This document shows, in pieces, positions 7,230 through 21,500 of a stretch of 64,000 nt of DNA. The DNA comes from Balanoglossus misakiensis (Eukaryota > Hemichordata). The first letter of the stretch is position 1. Each line of letters starts with the position of its first letter. Under the pieces are notes generated by a model. The model was not told where the DNA came from. It saw only the letters and a program-made list of their open reading frames with translations, and ran no database searches. The position numbers and the translations under genes were made by a program. Where the stretch lies: contig CM082585.2 of NCBI GenBank assembly GCA_040954595.2, positions 3,534,001 to 3,598,000 of the forward strand. Direction: 5' to 3'.

Positions 7230-10200
7230 TATAACGCATAGGGATAGGAGAAGGGCGGGCGGAAAGCGGTCGTGTGTCTGAGCTACCCCGGCGAGACCTC
7301 GCACAAATCACGCCGAGTTAGAAAGGGAACTCGTGGTGTCGTTCATTAAACAGGCGTGATATATAACGCATAGGGATAGGAGAAGGGCGGGCGGAAAGCG
7401 GTCGTGGGTCTGAGCTTCTCCGGCGAGACCTCGCACAAATCCCCGCCGAGTTAGAAAGGGAACTCGCGGTGTCGTTCATTAAGCAGGCGTGGTATATAAC
7501 GCATAGGGATAGGAGAAGGGCGGGCGGAAAGCGGTCGTGTGTCTGAGCTACCCCGGCGAGACCTCGCACAAATCCCCGCCGAGTTAGAAAGGGAACTCGC
7601 GGTGTCGTTCATCAAGCAGGCGTGGTATATAACGCATAGGGATAGGAGAAGGGCGGGCGGAAAGCGGTCGTGTGTCTGAGCTTCTCCGGCGAGACCTCGC
7701 ACAAATCCCCGACGAGTTAGAAAGGGAACTCGTGGTGTCGTTCATTAAACAGGCGTGGTATATAACGCATAGCCTATAGGGATAGGAGAAGGGCGGGCGG
7801 AAAGCGGTCGTGTGTCTGAGCTTCCCCGGCGAGACCTCGCACAAATCCCCGACGAGTTAGAAAGGGAACTCGCTGTGTCGTTCATTAAGCAGGCGTGGTA
7901 TATAACGCATAGGGATAGGAGAATGGCGGAAAGCGGTCGTGTGTCTGAGCTTCCCCGGCGAGACCTCGCACAAATCCCCGACAAGTTAGAAAGGGAACTC
8001 GTGGTGTCGTTCATTAAACAGGCGTGGTATATAACGCTTAGGGATAGGAGAAGGGCGGGCGGAAAGCGGTCGTGTGTCTGAGCTTCTCCGGCGAGACCTC
8101 GCACAAATCACGCCGAGTTAGAAAGGGAACTCGTGGTGTCTTTCATTAAACAGGCGTGGTATATAACGCATAGGGATAGGAGAAGGGCGGGCGGAAAGCG
8201 GTCGTGTGTCTGAGCTTCTCCGGCGAGACCTCGCACAAATCCCCGCCGAGTTAGAAAGGGAACTCGCGGTGTCGTTCATTAAGCAGGCGTGGTATATAAC
8301 GCATAGGGATAGGAGAAGGGCGGGCGGAAAGCGGTCGTGTGTCTGAGCTACCCCGGCGAGACCTCGCACAAATCCCCGCCGAGTTAGAAAGGGAACTCGC
8401 GGTGTCGTTCATCAAGCAGGCGTGGTATATAACGCATAGGGATCGGAGAAGGGCGGGCGGAAAGCGGTCGTGTGTCTGAGCTTCTCCGGCGAGACCTCGC
8501 ACAAATCCCCGACGAGTTAGAAAGGGAACTCGTGGTGTCGTTCATTAAACAGGCGTGGTATATAACGCATAGGGATAGGAGAAGGGCGGGCGGAAAGCGG
8601 TCGTGTGTCTGAGCTTCCCCGGCGAGACCTCGCACAAATTCCCGACGAGTTAGAAAGGGAACTCGAGGTGTCGTTCATTAAGCAGGCGTGGTATATAACG
8701 CATATGGATAGGAGAATGGCGGAAAGCGGTCGTGTGTCTGAGCTTCCCCGGCGAGACCTCGCACAAATCCCCGACAAGTTAGAAAGGGAACTCGCAGTGT
8801 CGTTCATTAAGCAGGCGTGGAATATAACGCATAGGGATAGGAGAAGGGCGGCGGAAACGGTCGTGTGTCTGAGCTTCTCCGGCGAGACCTCGCACAAATC
8901 CCCGCCGAGTTAGAAAGGGAACTCGCGGTGTCGTTCATTAATCAGGCGTGGTATATAACGCATAGGGATAGGAGAAGGGCGGGCGGAAAGCGGTCGTGTG
9001 TCTGAGCTACCCCGGCGAGACCTCGCACAAATCACGCCGAGTTAGAAAGGGAACTCGTGGTGTCGTTCATTAAACAGGCGTGATATATAACGCATAGGGA
9101 TAGGAGAAGGGCGGGCGGAAAGCGGTCGTGGGTCTGAGCTTCTCCGGCGAGACCTCGCACAAATCCCCGCCGAGTTAGAAAGGGAACTCGCGGTGTCGTT
9201 CATTAAGCAGGCGTGGTATATAACGCATAGGGATAGGAGAAGGGCGGGCGGAAAGCGGTCGTGTGTCTGAGCTACCCCGGCGAGACCTCGCACAAATCCC
9301 CGCCGAGTTAGAAAGGGAACTCGCGGTGTCGTTCATCAAGCAGGCGTGGTATATAACGCATAGGGATAGGAGAAGGGCGGGCGGAAAGCGGTCGTGTGTC
9401 TGAGCTTCTCCGGCGAGACCTCGCACAAATCCCCGACGAGTTAGAAAGGGAACTCGTGGTGTCGTTCATTAAACAGGCGTGGTATATAACGCATAGCCTA
9501 TAGGGATAGGAGAAGGGCGGGCGGAAAGCGGTCGTGTGTCTGAGCTTCCCCGGCGAGACCTCGCACAAATCCCCGACGAGTTAGAAAGGGAACTCGCTGT
9601 GTCGTTCATTAAGCAGGCGTGGTATATAACGCATAGGGATAGGAGAATGGCGGAAAGCGGTCGTGTGTCTGAGCTTCCCCGGCGAGACCTCGCACAAATC
9701 CCCGACAAGTTAGAAAGGGAACTCGTGGTGTCGTTCATTAAACAGGCGTGGTATATAACGCTTAGGGATAGGAGAAGGGCGGGCGGAAAGCGGTCGTGTG
9801 TCTGAGCTTCTCCGGCGAGACCTCGCACAAATCACGCCGAGTTAGAAAGGGAACTCGTGGTGTCTTTCATTAAACAGGCGTGGTATATAACGCATAGGGA
9901 TAGGAGAAGGGCGGGCGGAAAGCGGTCGTGTGTCTGAGCTTCTCCGGCGAGACCTCGCACAAATCCCCGCCGAGTTAGAAAGGGAACTCGCGGTGTCGTT
10001 CATTAAGCAGGCGTGGTATATAACGCATAGGGATAGGAGAAGGGCGGGCGGAAAGCGGTCGTGTGTCTGAGCTACCCCGGCGAGACCTCGCACAAATCCC
10101 CGCCGAGTTAGAAAGGGAACTCGCGGTGTCGTTCATCAAGCAGGCGTGGTATATAACGCATAGGGATCGGAGAAGGGCGGGCGGAAAGCGGTCGTGTGTC

Positions 10201-13200
10201 TGAGCTTCTCCGGCGAGACCTCGCACAAATCCCCGACGAGTTAGAAAGGGAACTCGTGGTGTCGTTCATTAAACAGGCGTGGTATATAACGCATAGGGAT
10301 AGGAGAAGGGCGGGCGGAAAGCGGTCGTGTGTCTGAGCTTCCCCGGCGAGACCTCGCACAAATTCCCGACGAGTTAGAAAGGGAACTCGAGGTGTCGTTC
10401 ATTAAGCAGGCGTGGTATATAACGCATATGGATAGGAGAATGGCGGAAAGCGGTCGTGTGTCTGAGCTTCCCCGGCGAGACCTCGCACAAATCCCCGACA
10501 AGTTAGAAAGGGAACTCGCAGTGTCGTTCATTAAGCAGGCGTGGAATATAACGCATAGGGATAGGAGAAGGGCGGCGGAAACGGTCGTGTGTCTGAGCTT
10601 CTCCGGCGAGACCTCGCACAAATCCCCGCCGAGTTAGAAAGGGAACTCGCGGTGTCGTTCATTAATCAGGCGTGGTATATAACGCATAGGGATAGGAGAA
10701 GGGCGGGCGGAAAGCGGTCGTGTGTCTGAGCTACCCCGGCGAGACCTCGCACAAATCACGCCGAGTTAGAAAGGGAACTCGTGGTGTCGTTCATTAAACA
10801 GGCGTGATATATAACGCATAGGGATAGGAGAAGGGCGGGCGGAAAGCGGTCGTGGGTCTGAGCTTCTCCGGCGAGACCTCGCACAAATCCCCGCCGAGTT
10901 AGAAAGGGAACTCGCGGTGTCGTTCATTAAGCAGGCGTGGTATATAACGCATAGGGATAGGAGAAGGGCGGGCGGAAAGCGGTCGTGTGTCTGAGCTACC
11001 CCGGCGAGACCTCGCACAAATCCCCGCCGAGTTAGAAAGGGAACTCGCGGTGTCGTTCATCAAGCAGGCGTGGTATATAACGCATAGGGATAGGAGAAGG
11101 GCGGGCGGAAAGCGGTCGTGTGTCTGAGCTTCTCCGGCGAGACCTCGCACAAATCCCCGACGAGTTAGAAAGGGAACTCGTGGTGTCGTTCATTAAACAG
11201 GCGTGGTATATAACGCATAGCCTATAGGGATAGGAGAAGGGCGGGCGGAAAGCGGTCGTGTGTCTGAGCTTCCCCGGCGAGACCTCGCACAAATCCCCGA
11301 CGAGTTAGAAAGGGAACTCGCTGTGTCGTTCATTAAGCAGGCGTGGTATATAACGCATAGGGATAGGAGAATGGCGGAAAGCGGTCGTGTGTCTGAGCTT
11401 CCCCGGCGAGACCTCGCACAAATCCCCGACAAGTTAGAAAGGGAACTCGTGGTGTCGTTCATTAAACAGGCGTGGTATATAACGCTTAGGGATAGGAGAA
11501 GGGCGGGCGGAAAGCGGTCGTGTGTCTGAGCTTCTCCGGCGAGACCTCGCACAAATCACGCCGAGTTAGAAAGGGAACTCGTGGTGTCTTTCATTAAACA
11601 GGCGTGGTATATAACGCATAGGGATAGGAGAAGGGCGGGCGGAAAGCGGTCGTGTGTCTGAGCTTCTCCGGCGAGACCTCGCACAAATCCCCGCCGAGTT
11701 AGAAAGGGAACTCGCGGTGTCGTTCATTAAGCAGGCGTGGTATATAACGCATAGGGATAGGAGAAGGGCGGGCGGAAAGCGGTCGTGTGTCTGAGCTACC
11801 CCGGCGAGACCTCGCACAAATCCCCGCCGAGTTAGAAAGGGAACTCGCGGTGTCGTTCATCAAGCAGGCGTGGTATATAACGCATAGGGATCGGAGAAGG
11901 GCGGGCGGAAAGCGGTCGTGTGTCTGAGCTTCTCCGGCGAGACCTCGCACAAATCCCCGACGAGTTAGAAAGGGAACTCGTGGTGTCGTTCATTAAACAG
12001 GCGTGGTATATAACGCATAGGGATAGGAGAAGGGCGGGCGGAAAGCGGTCGTGTGTCTGAGCTTCCCCGGCGAGACCTCGCACAAATTCCCGACGAGTTA
12101 GAAAGGGAACTCGAGGTGTCGTTCATTAAGCAGGCGTGGTATATAACGCATATGGATAGGAGAATGGCGGAAAGCGGTCGTGTGTCTGAGCTTCCCCGGC
12201 GAGACCTCGCACAAATCCCCGACAAGTTAGAAAGGGAACTCGCAGTGTCGTTCATTAAGCAGGCGTGGAATATAACGCATAGGGATAGGAGAAGGGCGGC
12301 GGAAACGGTCGTGTGTCTGAGCTTCTCCGGCGAGACCTCGCACAAATCCCCGCCGAGTTAGAAAGGGAACTCGCGGTGTCGTTCATTAAGCAGGCGTGGT
12401 ATATAACGCATAGGGATAGGAGAAGGGCGGGCGGAAAGCGGTCGTGTGTCTGAGCTAACCCGGCGAGACCTCGCACAAATCCCCGCCGAGTTAGAAAGGG
12501 AACTCGCGGTGTCGTTCATCAAGCAGGCGTGGTATATAACGCATAGGGATAGGAGAAGGGCGGGCGGAAAGCGGTCGTGTGTCTGAGCTTCTCCGGCGAG
12601 ACCTCGCACAAATCCCCGACGAGTTAGAAAGGGAACTCGTGGTGTCGTTCATTAAACAGGCGTGGTATATAACGCATAGCCTATAGGGATAGGAGAAGGG
12701 CGGGCGGAAAGCGGTCGTGTGTCTGAGCTTCCCCGGCGAGACCTCGCACAAATCCCCGACGAGTTAGAAAGGGAACTCGCTGTGTCGTTCATTAAGCAGG
12801 CGTGGTATATAACGCATAGGGATAGGAGAATGGCGGAAAGCGGTCGTGTGTCTGAGCTTCCCCGGCGAGACCTCGCACAAATCCCCGACAAGTTAGAAAG
12901 GGAACTCGTGGTGTCGTTCATTAAACAGGCGTGGTATATAACGCTTAGGGATAGGAGAAGGGCGGGCGGAAAGCGGTCGTGTGTCTGAGCTTCTCCGGCG
13001 AGACCTCGCACAAATCACGCCGAGTTAGAAAGGGAACTCGTGGTGTCTTTCATTAAACAGGCGTGGTATATAACGCATAGGGATAGGAGAAGGGCGGGCG
13101 GAAAGCGGTCGTGTGTCTGAGCTTCTCCGGCGAGACCTCGCACAAATCCCCGCCGAGTTAGAAAGGGAACTCGCGGTGTCGTTCATTAAGCAGGCGTGGT

Positions 13201-13910
13201 ATATAACGCATAGGGATAGGAGAAGGGCGGGCGGAAAGCGGTCGTGTGTCTGAGCTACCCCGGCGAGACCTCGCACAAATCCCCGCCGAGTTAGAAAGGG
13301 AACTCGCGGTGTCGTTCATCAAGCAGGCGTGGTATATAACGCATAGGGATCGGAGAAGGGCGGGCGGAAAGCGGTCGTGTGTCTGAGCTTCTCCGGCGAG
13401 ACCTCGCACAAATCCCCGACGAGTTAGAAAGGGAACTCGTGGTGTCGTTCATTAAACAGGCGTGGTATATAACGCATAGGGATAGGAGAAGGGCGGGCGG
13501 AAAGCGGTCGTGTGTCTGAGCTTCCCCGGCGAGACCTCGCACAAATTCCCGACGAGTTAGAAAGGGAACTCGAGGTGTCGTTCATTAAGCAGGCGTGGTA
13601 TATAACGCATATGGATAGGAGAATGGCGGAAAGCGGTCGTGTGTCTGAGCTTCCCCGGCGAGACCTCGCACAAATCCCCGACAAGTTAGAAAGGGAACTC
13701 GCAGTGTCGTTCATTAAGCAGGCGTGGAATATAACGCATAGGGATAGGAGAAGGGCGGCGGAAACGGTCGTGTGTCTGAGCTTCTCCGGCGAGACCTCGC
13801 ACAAATCCCCGCCGAGTTAGAAAGGGAACTCGCGGTGTCGTTCATTAATCAGGCGTGGTATATAACGCATAGGGATAGGAGAAGGGCGGGCGGAAAGCGG
13901 TCGTGTGTCT
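7230..13910 (+). repeat. 1,724-bp higher-order repeat, nearly 4 copies
   Basis: A 13-unit block repeats every 1,724 bp. Its length equals 13 x 133 minus 5, explained by one 140-bp unit (+7), two 129-bp units (-8), one 131-bp unit (-2) and two 132-bp units (-2). The 140-bp marker CATAGCCTATAG lies at about 7,770, 9,494, 11,218 and 12,677. Rare markers GTGATATATAAC and TCGTGGGTC occur once per copy in the first three copies. Between the third and fourth markers the spacing is 1,459 bp, so two units (265 bp) were lost. Copies look almost identical by eye, which implies very recent amplification. Confidence 0.9.
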
Positions 13911-15264
13911 GAGCTTCTCCGGCGAGACCTCGCACAAATCCCCGGCGAGTTAGAAAGGGAACTCGCAGTGTCGTTCATTAAGCAGGCGTGGTATATAACG
14001 CATAGGGATAGGAGAAGGGCGGGCGGAAAGCCGTCGTGTGTCTGAGCTTCTCCGGCGAGACCTCGCACAAATCCCCGCCGAGTTAGAAAGGGAACTCGCG
14101 GTGTCGTTCATTAAGCAGGCGTGGTATATAACGCATAGGGATAGGAGAAGGGCGGGCGGAAAGCGGTCGTGTGTCTGAGCTTCTCCGGCGAGACCTCGCA
14201 CAAATCCCCGGCGAGTTAGAAAGGGAACTCGCGGTGTCGTTCATTAAGCAGGCGTGGTATATAACGCATAGGGATAGGAGAAGGGCGGGCGGAAAGCGGT
14301 CGTGTGTCTGAGCTACCCCGGCGAGACCTCACACAAATCCCCGCCGAGTTAGAAAGGGAACTCGCGGTGTCGTTCATCAAGCAGGCGTGGTATATAACGC
14401 ATAGGGATAGGAGAAGGGCGGGCGGAAAGCGGTCGTGTGTCTGAGCTTCTCCGGCGAGACCTCGCACAAATCCCCGACGAGTTAGAAAGGGAACTCGTGG
14501 TGTCGTTCATTAAACAGGCGTGGTATATAACGCATAGGGATAGGAGAAGGGCGGGCTGAAAGCGGTCGTGTGTCTGAGCTTCCCCGGCGAGACCTCGCAC
14601 AAATTCCCGACGAGTTAGAAAGGGAACTCGAGGTGTCGTTCATTAAGCAGGCGTGGAATATAACGCATAGGGATAGGAGAAGGGCGGGCGGAAACGGTCG
14701 TGTGTCTGAGCTTCTCCGGCGAGACCTCGCACAAATCCCCGCCGAGTTAGAAAGGGAACTCGCGGTGTCGTTCATTAATCAGGCGTGGTATATAACGCAT
14801 AGGGATAGGAGTAGGGCGGGCGGAAAGCGGTCGTGTGTCTGAGCTTCTCCGGCGAGACCTCGCACAAATCCCCGGCGAGTTAGAAAGGGAACTCGCAGTG
14901 TCGTTCATTAAGCAGGCGTGGTATATAACGCATAGGGATAGGAGAAGGGCGGGCGGAAAGCCGTCGTGTGTCTGAGCTTCTCCGGCGAGACCTCGCACAA
15001 ATCCCCGCCGAGTTAGAAAGGGAACTCGCGGTGTCGTTCATTAAGCAGGCGTGGTATATAACGCATAGGGATAGGAGAAGGGCGGGCGGAAAGCGGTCGT
15101 GTGTCTGAGCTTCTCCGGCGAGACCTCGCACAAATCCCCGGCGAGTTAGAAAGGGAACTCGCAGTGTCGTTCATTAAGCAGGCGTGGTATATAACGCATA
15201 GGGATAGGAGAAGGGCGGGCGGAAAGCGGTCGTGTGTCTGAGCTTCTCCGGCGAGACCTCGCAC
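13817..15264 (+). repeat. 930-bp (7-unit) tandem duplication
   Basis: Units starting near 13,817, 13,950 and 14,083 recur 930 bp later, near 14,747, 14,880 and 15,013. The order of linked variants is kept: ATTAATCAGG, then CCGGCGAG with CTCGCAGTG, then AAAGCCGTC. 930 equals 7 x 133 minus 1, matching one GCGGAAACGGT unit. A few private differences exist, such as GGAGTAGGG near 14,809. Confidence 0.75.
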
Positions 15265-16606
15265 AAATCCCCGCCGAGTTAGTTAGAAAGGGAACTCGTG
15301 GTGTCGTTCATTAAACAGGCGTGGTATATAACGCATAGGGATAGGAGAAGGGCGGGCGGAAAGCGGTCGTGTGTCTGAGCTTCTCCGGCGAGACCTCGCA
15401 CAAATCCCCGACGAGTTAGAAAGGGAACTCGTGGTGTCGTTCATTAAACAGGCGTGGTATATAACGCATAGGGATAGGAGAAGGGCGGGCGGAAAGCGGT
15501 CGTGTGTCTGAGCTACCCCGGCGAGACCTCGCACAAATCACGCCGAGTTAGAAAGGGAACTCGTGGTGTCGTTCATTAAACAGGCGTGGTATATAACGCA
15601 TAGGGATAGGAGAAGGGCGGGCGGAAAGCGGTCGTGTGTCTGAGCTTCTCCGGCGAGACCTCGCACAAATCCCCGCCGAGTTAGAAAGGGAACTCGCGGT
15701 GTCGTTCATTAAGCGGGCGTGGTATATAACGCATAGGGATAGGAGAAGGACGGGCGGAAACCGGTCGTGTGTCTGAGCTACCCCGGCGAGAACTCGCACA
15801 AATCCCCGCCGAGTTAGAAAGGGAACTCGCGGTGTCGTTCATTAAGCAGGCGTGGTATATAACGCATAGGGATAGGAGAAGTGCGGGCGGAAAGCGGTCG
15901 TGTGTCTGAGCTACCCCGGCGAGACCTCGCACAAATCCCCGCCGAGTTAGAAAGGGAACTCGTGGTGTCGTTCATTAAACAGGCGTGGTATATAACGCAT
16001 AGGGATAGGAGAAGGGCGGGCGGAAAGCGGTCGTGTGTCTGAGCTTCTCCGGCGAGACCTCGCACAAATCCCCGACGAGTTAGAAAGGGAACTCGTGGTG
16101 TCGTTCATTAAACAGGCGTGGTATATAACGCATAGGGATAGGAGAAGGGCGGGCGGAAAGCGGTCGTGTGTCTGAGCTTCCCCGGCGAGACCTCTCACAA
16201 ATCCCCGACGAGTTAGAAAGGGAACTCGAGGTGTCGTTCATTAAGCAGGCGTGGTATATAACGCATATGGATAGGAGAATGGCGGAAAGCGGTCGTGTGT
16301 CTGAGCTTCCCCGGCGAGACCTCGCACAAATCCCCGACAAGTTAGAAAGGGAACTCGCAGTGTCGTTCATTAAGCAGGCGTGGAATATAACGCATAGGGA
16401 TAGGAGAAGGGCGGGCGGAAACGGTCGTGTGTCTGAGCTTCTCCGGCGAGACCTCGCACAAATCCCCGCCGAGTTAGAAAGGGAACTCGCAGTGTCGTTC
16501 TTTAAGCAGGCGTGGTATATAACGCATAGGGATAGGAGAAGGGCGGGCGGAAAGCCGTCGTGTGTCTGAGCTTCTCCGGCGAGACCTCGCACAAATCCCC
16601 GCCGAG

Positions 16607-18315
16607 TTAGAAAGGGAACTCGCGGTGTCGTTCATTAAGCAGGCGTGGTATATAACGCATAGGGATAGGAGAAGGGCGGGCGGAAAGCGGTCGTGTGTCT
16701 GAGCTACCCCGGCGAGACCTCGCACAAATCCCCGCCGAGTTAGAAAGGGAACTCGCGGTGTCGTTCATCAAGCAGGCGTGGTATATAACGCATAGGGATA
16801 GGAGAAGGGCGGGCGGAAAGCGGTTGTGTGTCTGAGCTTCTCCGGCGAGACCTCGCACAAATCCCAGACGAGTTAGAAAGGGAACTCGTGGTGTCGTTCA
16901 TTAAGCAGGCGTGGTATATAACGCATAGGGATAGGAGAAGGGCGGGCGGAAAGCGGTCGTGTGTCTGAGCTACCCCGGCGAGACTTCGCACAAATCCCCG
17001 CCGAGTTAGAAAGGGAACTCGCGGTGTCGTTCATCAAGCAGGCGTGGTATATAACGCATAGGGATAGGAGAAGGGCGGGCGGAAAGCGGTCGTGTGTCTG
17101 AGCTTCTCCGGCGAGACCTCGCACAAATCCCCGACGAGTTAGAAAGGGAACTCGTGGTGTCGTTCATTAAACAGGCGTGGTATATAACGCATAGGGATAG
17201 GAGAAGGGCGGGCGGAAAGCGGTCGTGTGTCTGAGCTTCCCCGGCGAGACCTCGCACAAATCCCCGACGAGTTAGAAAAGGGAACTCGCTGTGTCGTTCA
17301 TTAAGCAGGCGTGGTATATAACGCATAGGGATAGGAGAATGGCGGAAAGCGGTCGTGTGTCTGAGCTTCCCCGGCGAGACCTCGCACAAATCCCCGACAA
17401 GTTAGAAAGGGAACTCGTGGTGTCGTTCATTAAGCAGGCGTGGTATATAACGCATAGGGATAGGAGAAGGGCGGGCGGAAAGCGGTCGTGTGTCTGAGCT
17501 ACCCCGGCGAGACCTCGCACAAATCCCCGCCGAGTTAGAAAGTGAACTCGCGGTGTCGTTCATCAAGCAGGCGTGGTATATAACGCATAGGGATAGGAGA
17601 AGGGCGGGCGGAAAGCGGTTGTGTGTCTGAGCTTCTCCGGCGAGACCTCGCACAAATCCCAGACGAGTTAGAAAGGGAACTCGTGGTGTCGTTCATTAAG
17701 CAGGCGTGGTATATAACGCATAGGGATAGGAGAAGGGCGGGCGGAAAGCGGTCGTGTGTCTGAGCTACCCCGGCGAGACTTCGCACAAATCCCCGCCGAG
17801 TTAGAAAGGGAACTCGCGGTGTCGTTCATCAAGCAGGCGTGGTATATAACGCATAGGGATAGGAGAAGGGCGGGCGGAAAGCGGTCGTGTGTCTGAGCTT
17901 CTCCGGCGAGACCTCGCACAAATCCCCGACGAGTTAGAAAGGGAACTCGTGGTGTCGTTCATTAAACAGGCGTGGTATATAACGCATGGGGATAGGAGAA
18001 GGGCGGGCGGAAAGCGGTCGTGTGTCTGAGCTTCCCCGGCGAGACCTCGCACAAATCCCCGACGAGTTAGAAAAGGGAACTCGCTGTGTCGTTCATTAAG
18101 CAGGCGTGGTATATAACGCATAGGGATAGGAGAATGGCGGAAAGCGGTCGTGTGTCTGAGCTTCCCCGGCGAGACCTCGCACAAATCCCCGACAAGTTAG
18201 AAAGGGAACTCGTGGTGTCGTTCATTAAACAGGCGTGGTATATAACGCATAGGGATAGGAGAAGGGCGGGCGGAAAGCGGTCGTGTGTCTGAGCTACCCC
18301 GGCGAGACCTCGCAC
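16607..18315 (+). repeat. 795-bp (6-unit) tandem duplication
   Basis: Two consecutive copies about 795 bp apart (about 16,607-17,401 and 17,402-18,196, with similarity continuing to 18,315). Shared rare markers are GCGGTTGTGTG, ATCCCAGACGAG, GAGACTTCGC and the 1-bp insertion GTTAGAAAAGG. 795 equals 6 x 133 minus 3 (one 129-bp unit plus that insertion). Private changes include AAAGTGAACTC near 17,540 and CGCATGGGGAT near 17,985. Confidence 0.85.
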
Positions 18316-18559
18316 AAATCACGCCGAGTTAGAAAGGGAACTCGTGGTGTCTTTCATTAAACAGGCGTGGTATATAACGCATAGGGATAGGAGAAGGGCG
18401 GGCGGAAAGCGGTCGTGTGTCTGAGCTTCTCCGGCGAGACCTCGCACAAATCCCCGCCGAGTTAGAAAGGGAACTCGCGGTGTCGTTCATTAAGCAGGCG
18501 TGGTATATAACGCATAGGGATAGGAGAAGGGCGGGCGGAAAGCGGTCGTGTGTCTGAGC

Positions 18560-21500
18560 TTCTCCGGCGAGACCTCGCACAAATCCCCGACGAGTTAGAA
18601 AGGGAACTCGTGGTGTCGTTCATTAAACAGGCGTGGTATATAACGCATAGGGATAGGAGAAGGGCGGGCGGAAAGCGGTCGTGTGTCTGAGCTTCCCCGG
18701 CGAGACCTCGCACAAATCCCCGACGAGTTAGAAAGGGAACTCGAGGTGTCGTTCATTAAGCAGGCGTGGTATATAACGCATATGGATAGGAGAATGGTGG
18801 AAAGCGGTCGTGTGTCTGAGCTTCCCCGGCGAGACCTCGCACAAATCCCCGACAAGTTAGAAAGGGAACTCGCAGTGTCGTTCATTAAGCAGGCGTGGAA
18901 TATAACGCATAGGGATAGGAGAAGGGCGGGCGGAAACGGTCGTGTGTCTGAGCTTCACCGGCGAGACCTCGCACAAATCCCCGCCGAGTTAGAAAGGGAA
19001 CTCGCGGTGTCGTTCATTAATCAGGCGTGGTATATAACGCATAGGGATAGGAGAAGGGCGGGCGGAAAGCGGTCGTGTGTCTGAGCTTCTCCGGCGAGAC
19101 CTCGCACAAATCCCCGGCGAGTTAGAAAGGGAACTCGCAGTGTCGTTCATTAAGCAGGCGTGGTATATAACGCATAGGGATAGGAGAAGGGCGGGCGGAA
19201 AGCGGTCGTGTGTCTGAGCTTCTCCGGCGAGACCTCGCACAATTCCCCGACGAGATAGAAAGGGAACTCGCGGTGTCGTTCATTAAGCAGGCGTGGTATA
19301 TAACGCATAGGGATAGGAGAAGGGCGGGCGGAAAGCCGTCGTGTGTCTGAGCTTCTCCGGCGAGACCTCGCACAAATCCCCGCCGAGTTATAAAGGGAAC
19401 TCGCGGTGTCGTTCATTAAGCAGGCGTGGTATATAACGCATAGGGATAGGAGAAGGGCGGGCGGAAAGCGGTCGTGTGTCTGAGCTTCTCCGGCGAGACC
19501 TCGCACAAATCCCCGACGAGTTAGAAAGGGAACTCTTGGTGTCGTTCATTAAACAGGCGTGGTATATAACGCATAGGGATAGGAGAAGGGCGGGCGGAAA
19601 GCGGTCGTGTGTCTGAGCTTCTCCGGCGAGACCTCGCACAAATCCCCGACGAGTTAGAAAGGGAACTCGTGGTGTCGTTCATTAAACAGGCGTGGTATAT
19701 AACGCATAGGGATAGGAGAAGGGCGGGCGGAAAGCGGTCGTGTGTCTGAGCTTCTCCGGCGAGACCTCGCACAAATCCCCGACGAATTAGAAAGGGAACT
19801 CGTGGTGTCGTTCATTAAACAGGCGTGGTATATAACGCATAGGGATAGGAGAAGGGCGGGCGGAAAGCGGTCGTGTGTCTGAGCTACCCCGGCGAGACCT
19901 CGCACAAATCCCCGCCATGTTAGAAAGGGAACTCGCGGTGTCGTTCATCAAGCAGGCGTGGTATATAACGCATAGGGATAGGAGAAGGGCGGGCGGAAAG
20001 CGGTCGTGTGTCTGAGCTTCTCCGGCGAGACCTCGCACAAATCCCCGACGAGTTAGAAAGGGAACTCGTGGTGTCGTTCATTAAACAGGCGTGGTATATA
20101 ACGCATAGGGATAGGAGAAGGGCGGGCGGAAAGCGGTCGTGTGTCTGAGCTTCCCCGGCGAGACCTCGCACAAATCCCCGACGAGTTAGAAAGGGAACTC
20201 GCTGTGTCGTTCATTAAGCAGGCGTGGTATATAACGCATAGGGATAGGAGAATGGCGGAAAGCGGTCGTGTGTCTGAGCTTCCCCGGCGAGACCTCGCAC
20301 AAATCCCCGACAAGTTAGAAAGGGAACTCGTGGTGTCGTTCATTAAACAGGCGTGGTATATAACGCTTAGGGATAGGAGAAGGGCGGGCGGAAAGCGGTC
20401 GTGTGTCTGAGCTTCTCCGGCGAGACCTCGCACAAATCCCCGACGAGTTAGAAAGGGAACTCGTGGTGTCGTTCATTAAACAGGCGTGGTATATAACGCA
20501 TAGGGATGGATAGGAGAAGGGCGGGCGGAAAGCGGTCGTGTGTCTGAGCTTCTCCGGCGAGACCTCGCACAAATCCCCGCCGAGTTAGAAAGGGAACTCG
20601 CGGTGTCGTTCATTAAGCAGGCGTGGTTTATAACGCATAGGGATAGGAGAAGGGCGGGCGGAAAGCGGTCGTGTGTCTGAGCTTCCCCGGCGAGACCTCG
20701 CACAAATCACCGCCGAGTTAGAAAGGGAACTCGAGGTGTCGTTCATTAAGCAGGCGTGGTATATAACGCATAGGGATAGGAGAATGGCTGGCGGAAAGCG
20801 GTCGTGTGTCTGAGCTTCCCCGGCGAGACCTCGCACAAATCCCCGACGAGTTAGAAAGGGAACTCGCAGTGTCGTTCATTAAGCAGGCGTGGTATATAAC
20901 GCATAGGGATAGGAGAAGGGCGGGCGGAAAGCGGTCGTGTGTCTGAGCTTCCCCGGCGAGACCTCGCACAAATCCCCGACGAGTTAGAAAGGGAACTCGC
21001 AGTGTCGTTCATTAAGAAGGCGTGGTATATAACGCATAGGGATATGAGAAGGGCGGGCGGAAAGCTGTCGTGTGTCTGAGCTTCTCCGGCGAGACCTCGC
21101 ACAAATCCCCGACGAGTTAGAAAGAGAACTCGCAGTGTCGTTCATTAAGCAGGCGTGGTATATAACGCATAGGGATAGGAGAAGGGCGGGCGAAAAGCGG
21201 TCGTGTGTCTGAGCTTCTCCGGCGAGACCTCGCACAAATCCCCGCCGAGTTAGAAAGGGAACTCGCGGTGTCGTTCATTAAGCAGGCATGGTATTTAACG
21301 CATAGGGATATGAGAAGAGCGGGCGGAAAGCGGTCGTGTGTCTGAGCTTCCCCGGCGAGACCACGCACAAATCCCCGCCGAGTTAGAAAGGGAACTCTCA
21401 GTGTCGTTCATTAAGCGGGCGTGGTATATAACGCATAGGGATAGGAGAAGGGCAGGCGGAAAGCCGTCGTGTGTCTGAGCTTCTCCGGCGAGACCTCGCA

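Noticed and set aside
6690-7304. 204-codon minus-strand frame crossing the unique segment into the satellite
   Set aside because: It reads through three unrelated sequence types (AT-rich repeat, unique segment, satellite), and its start lies in repeat DNA. No recognisable protein family.
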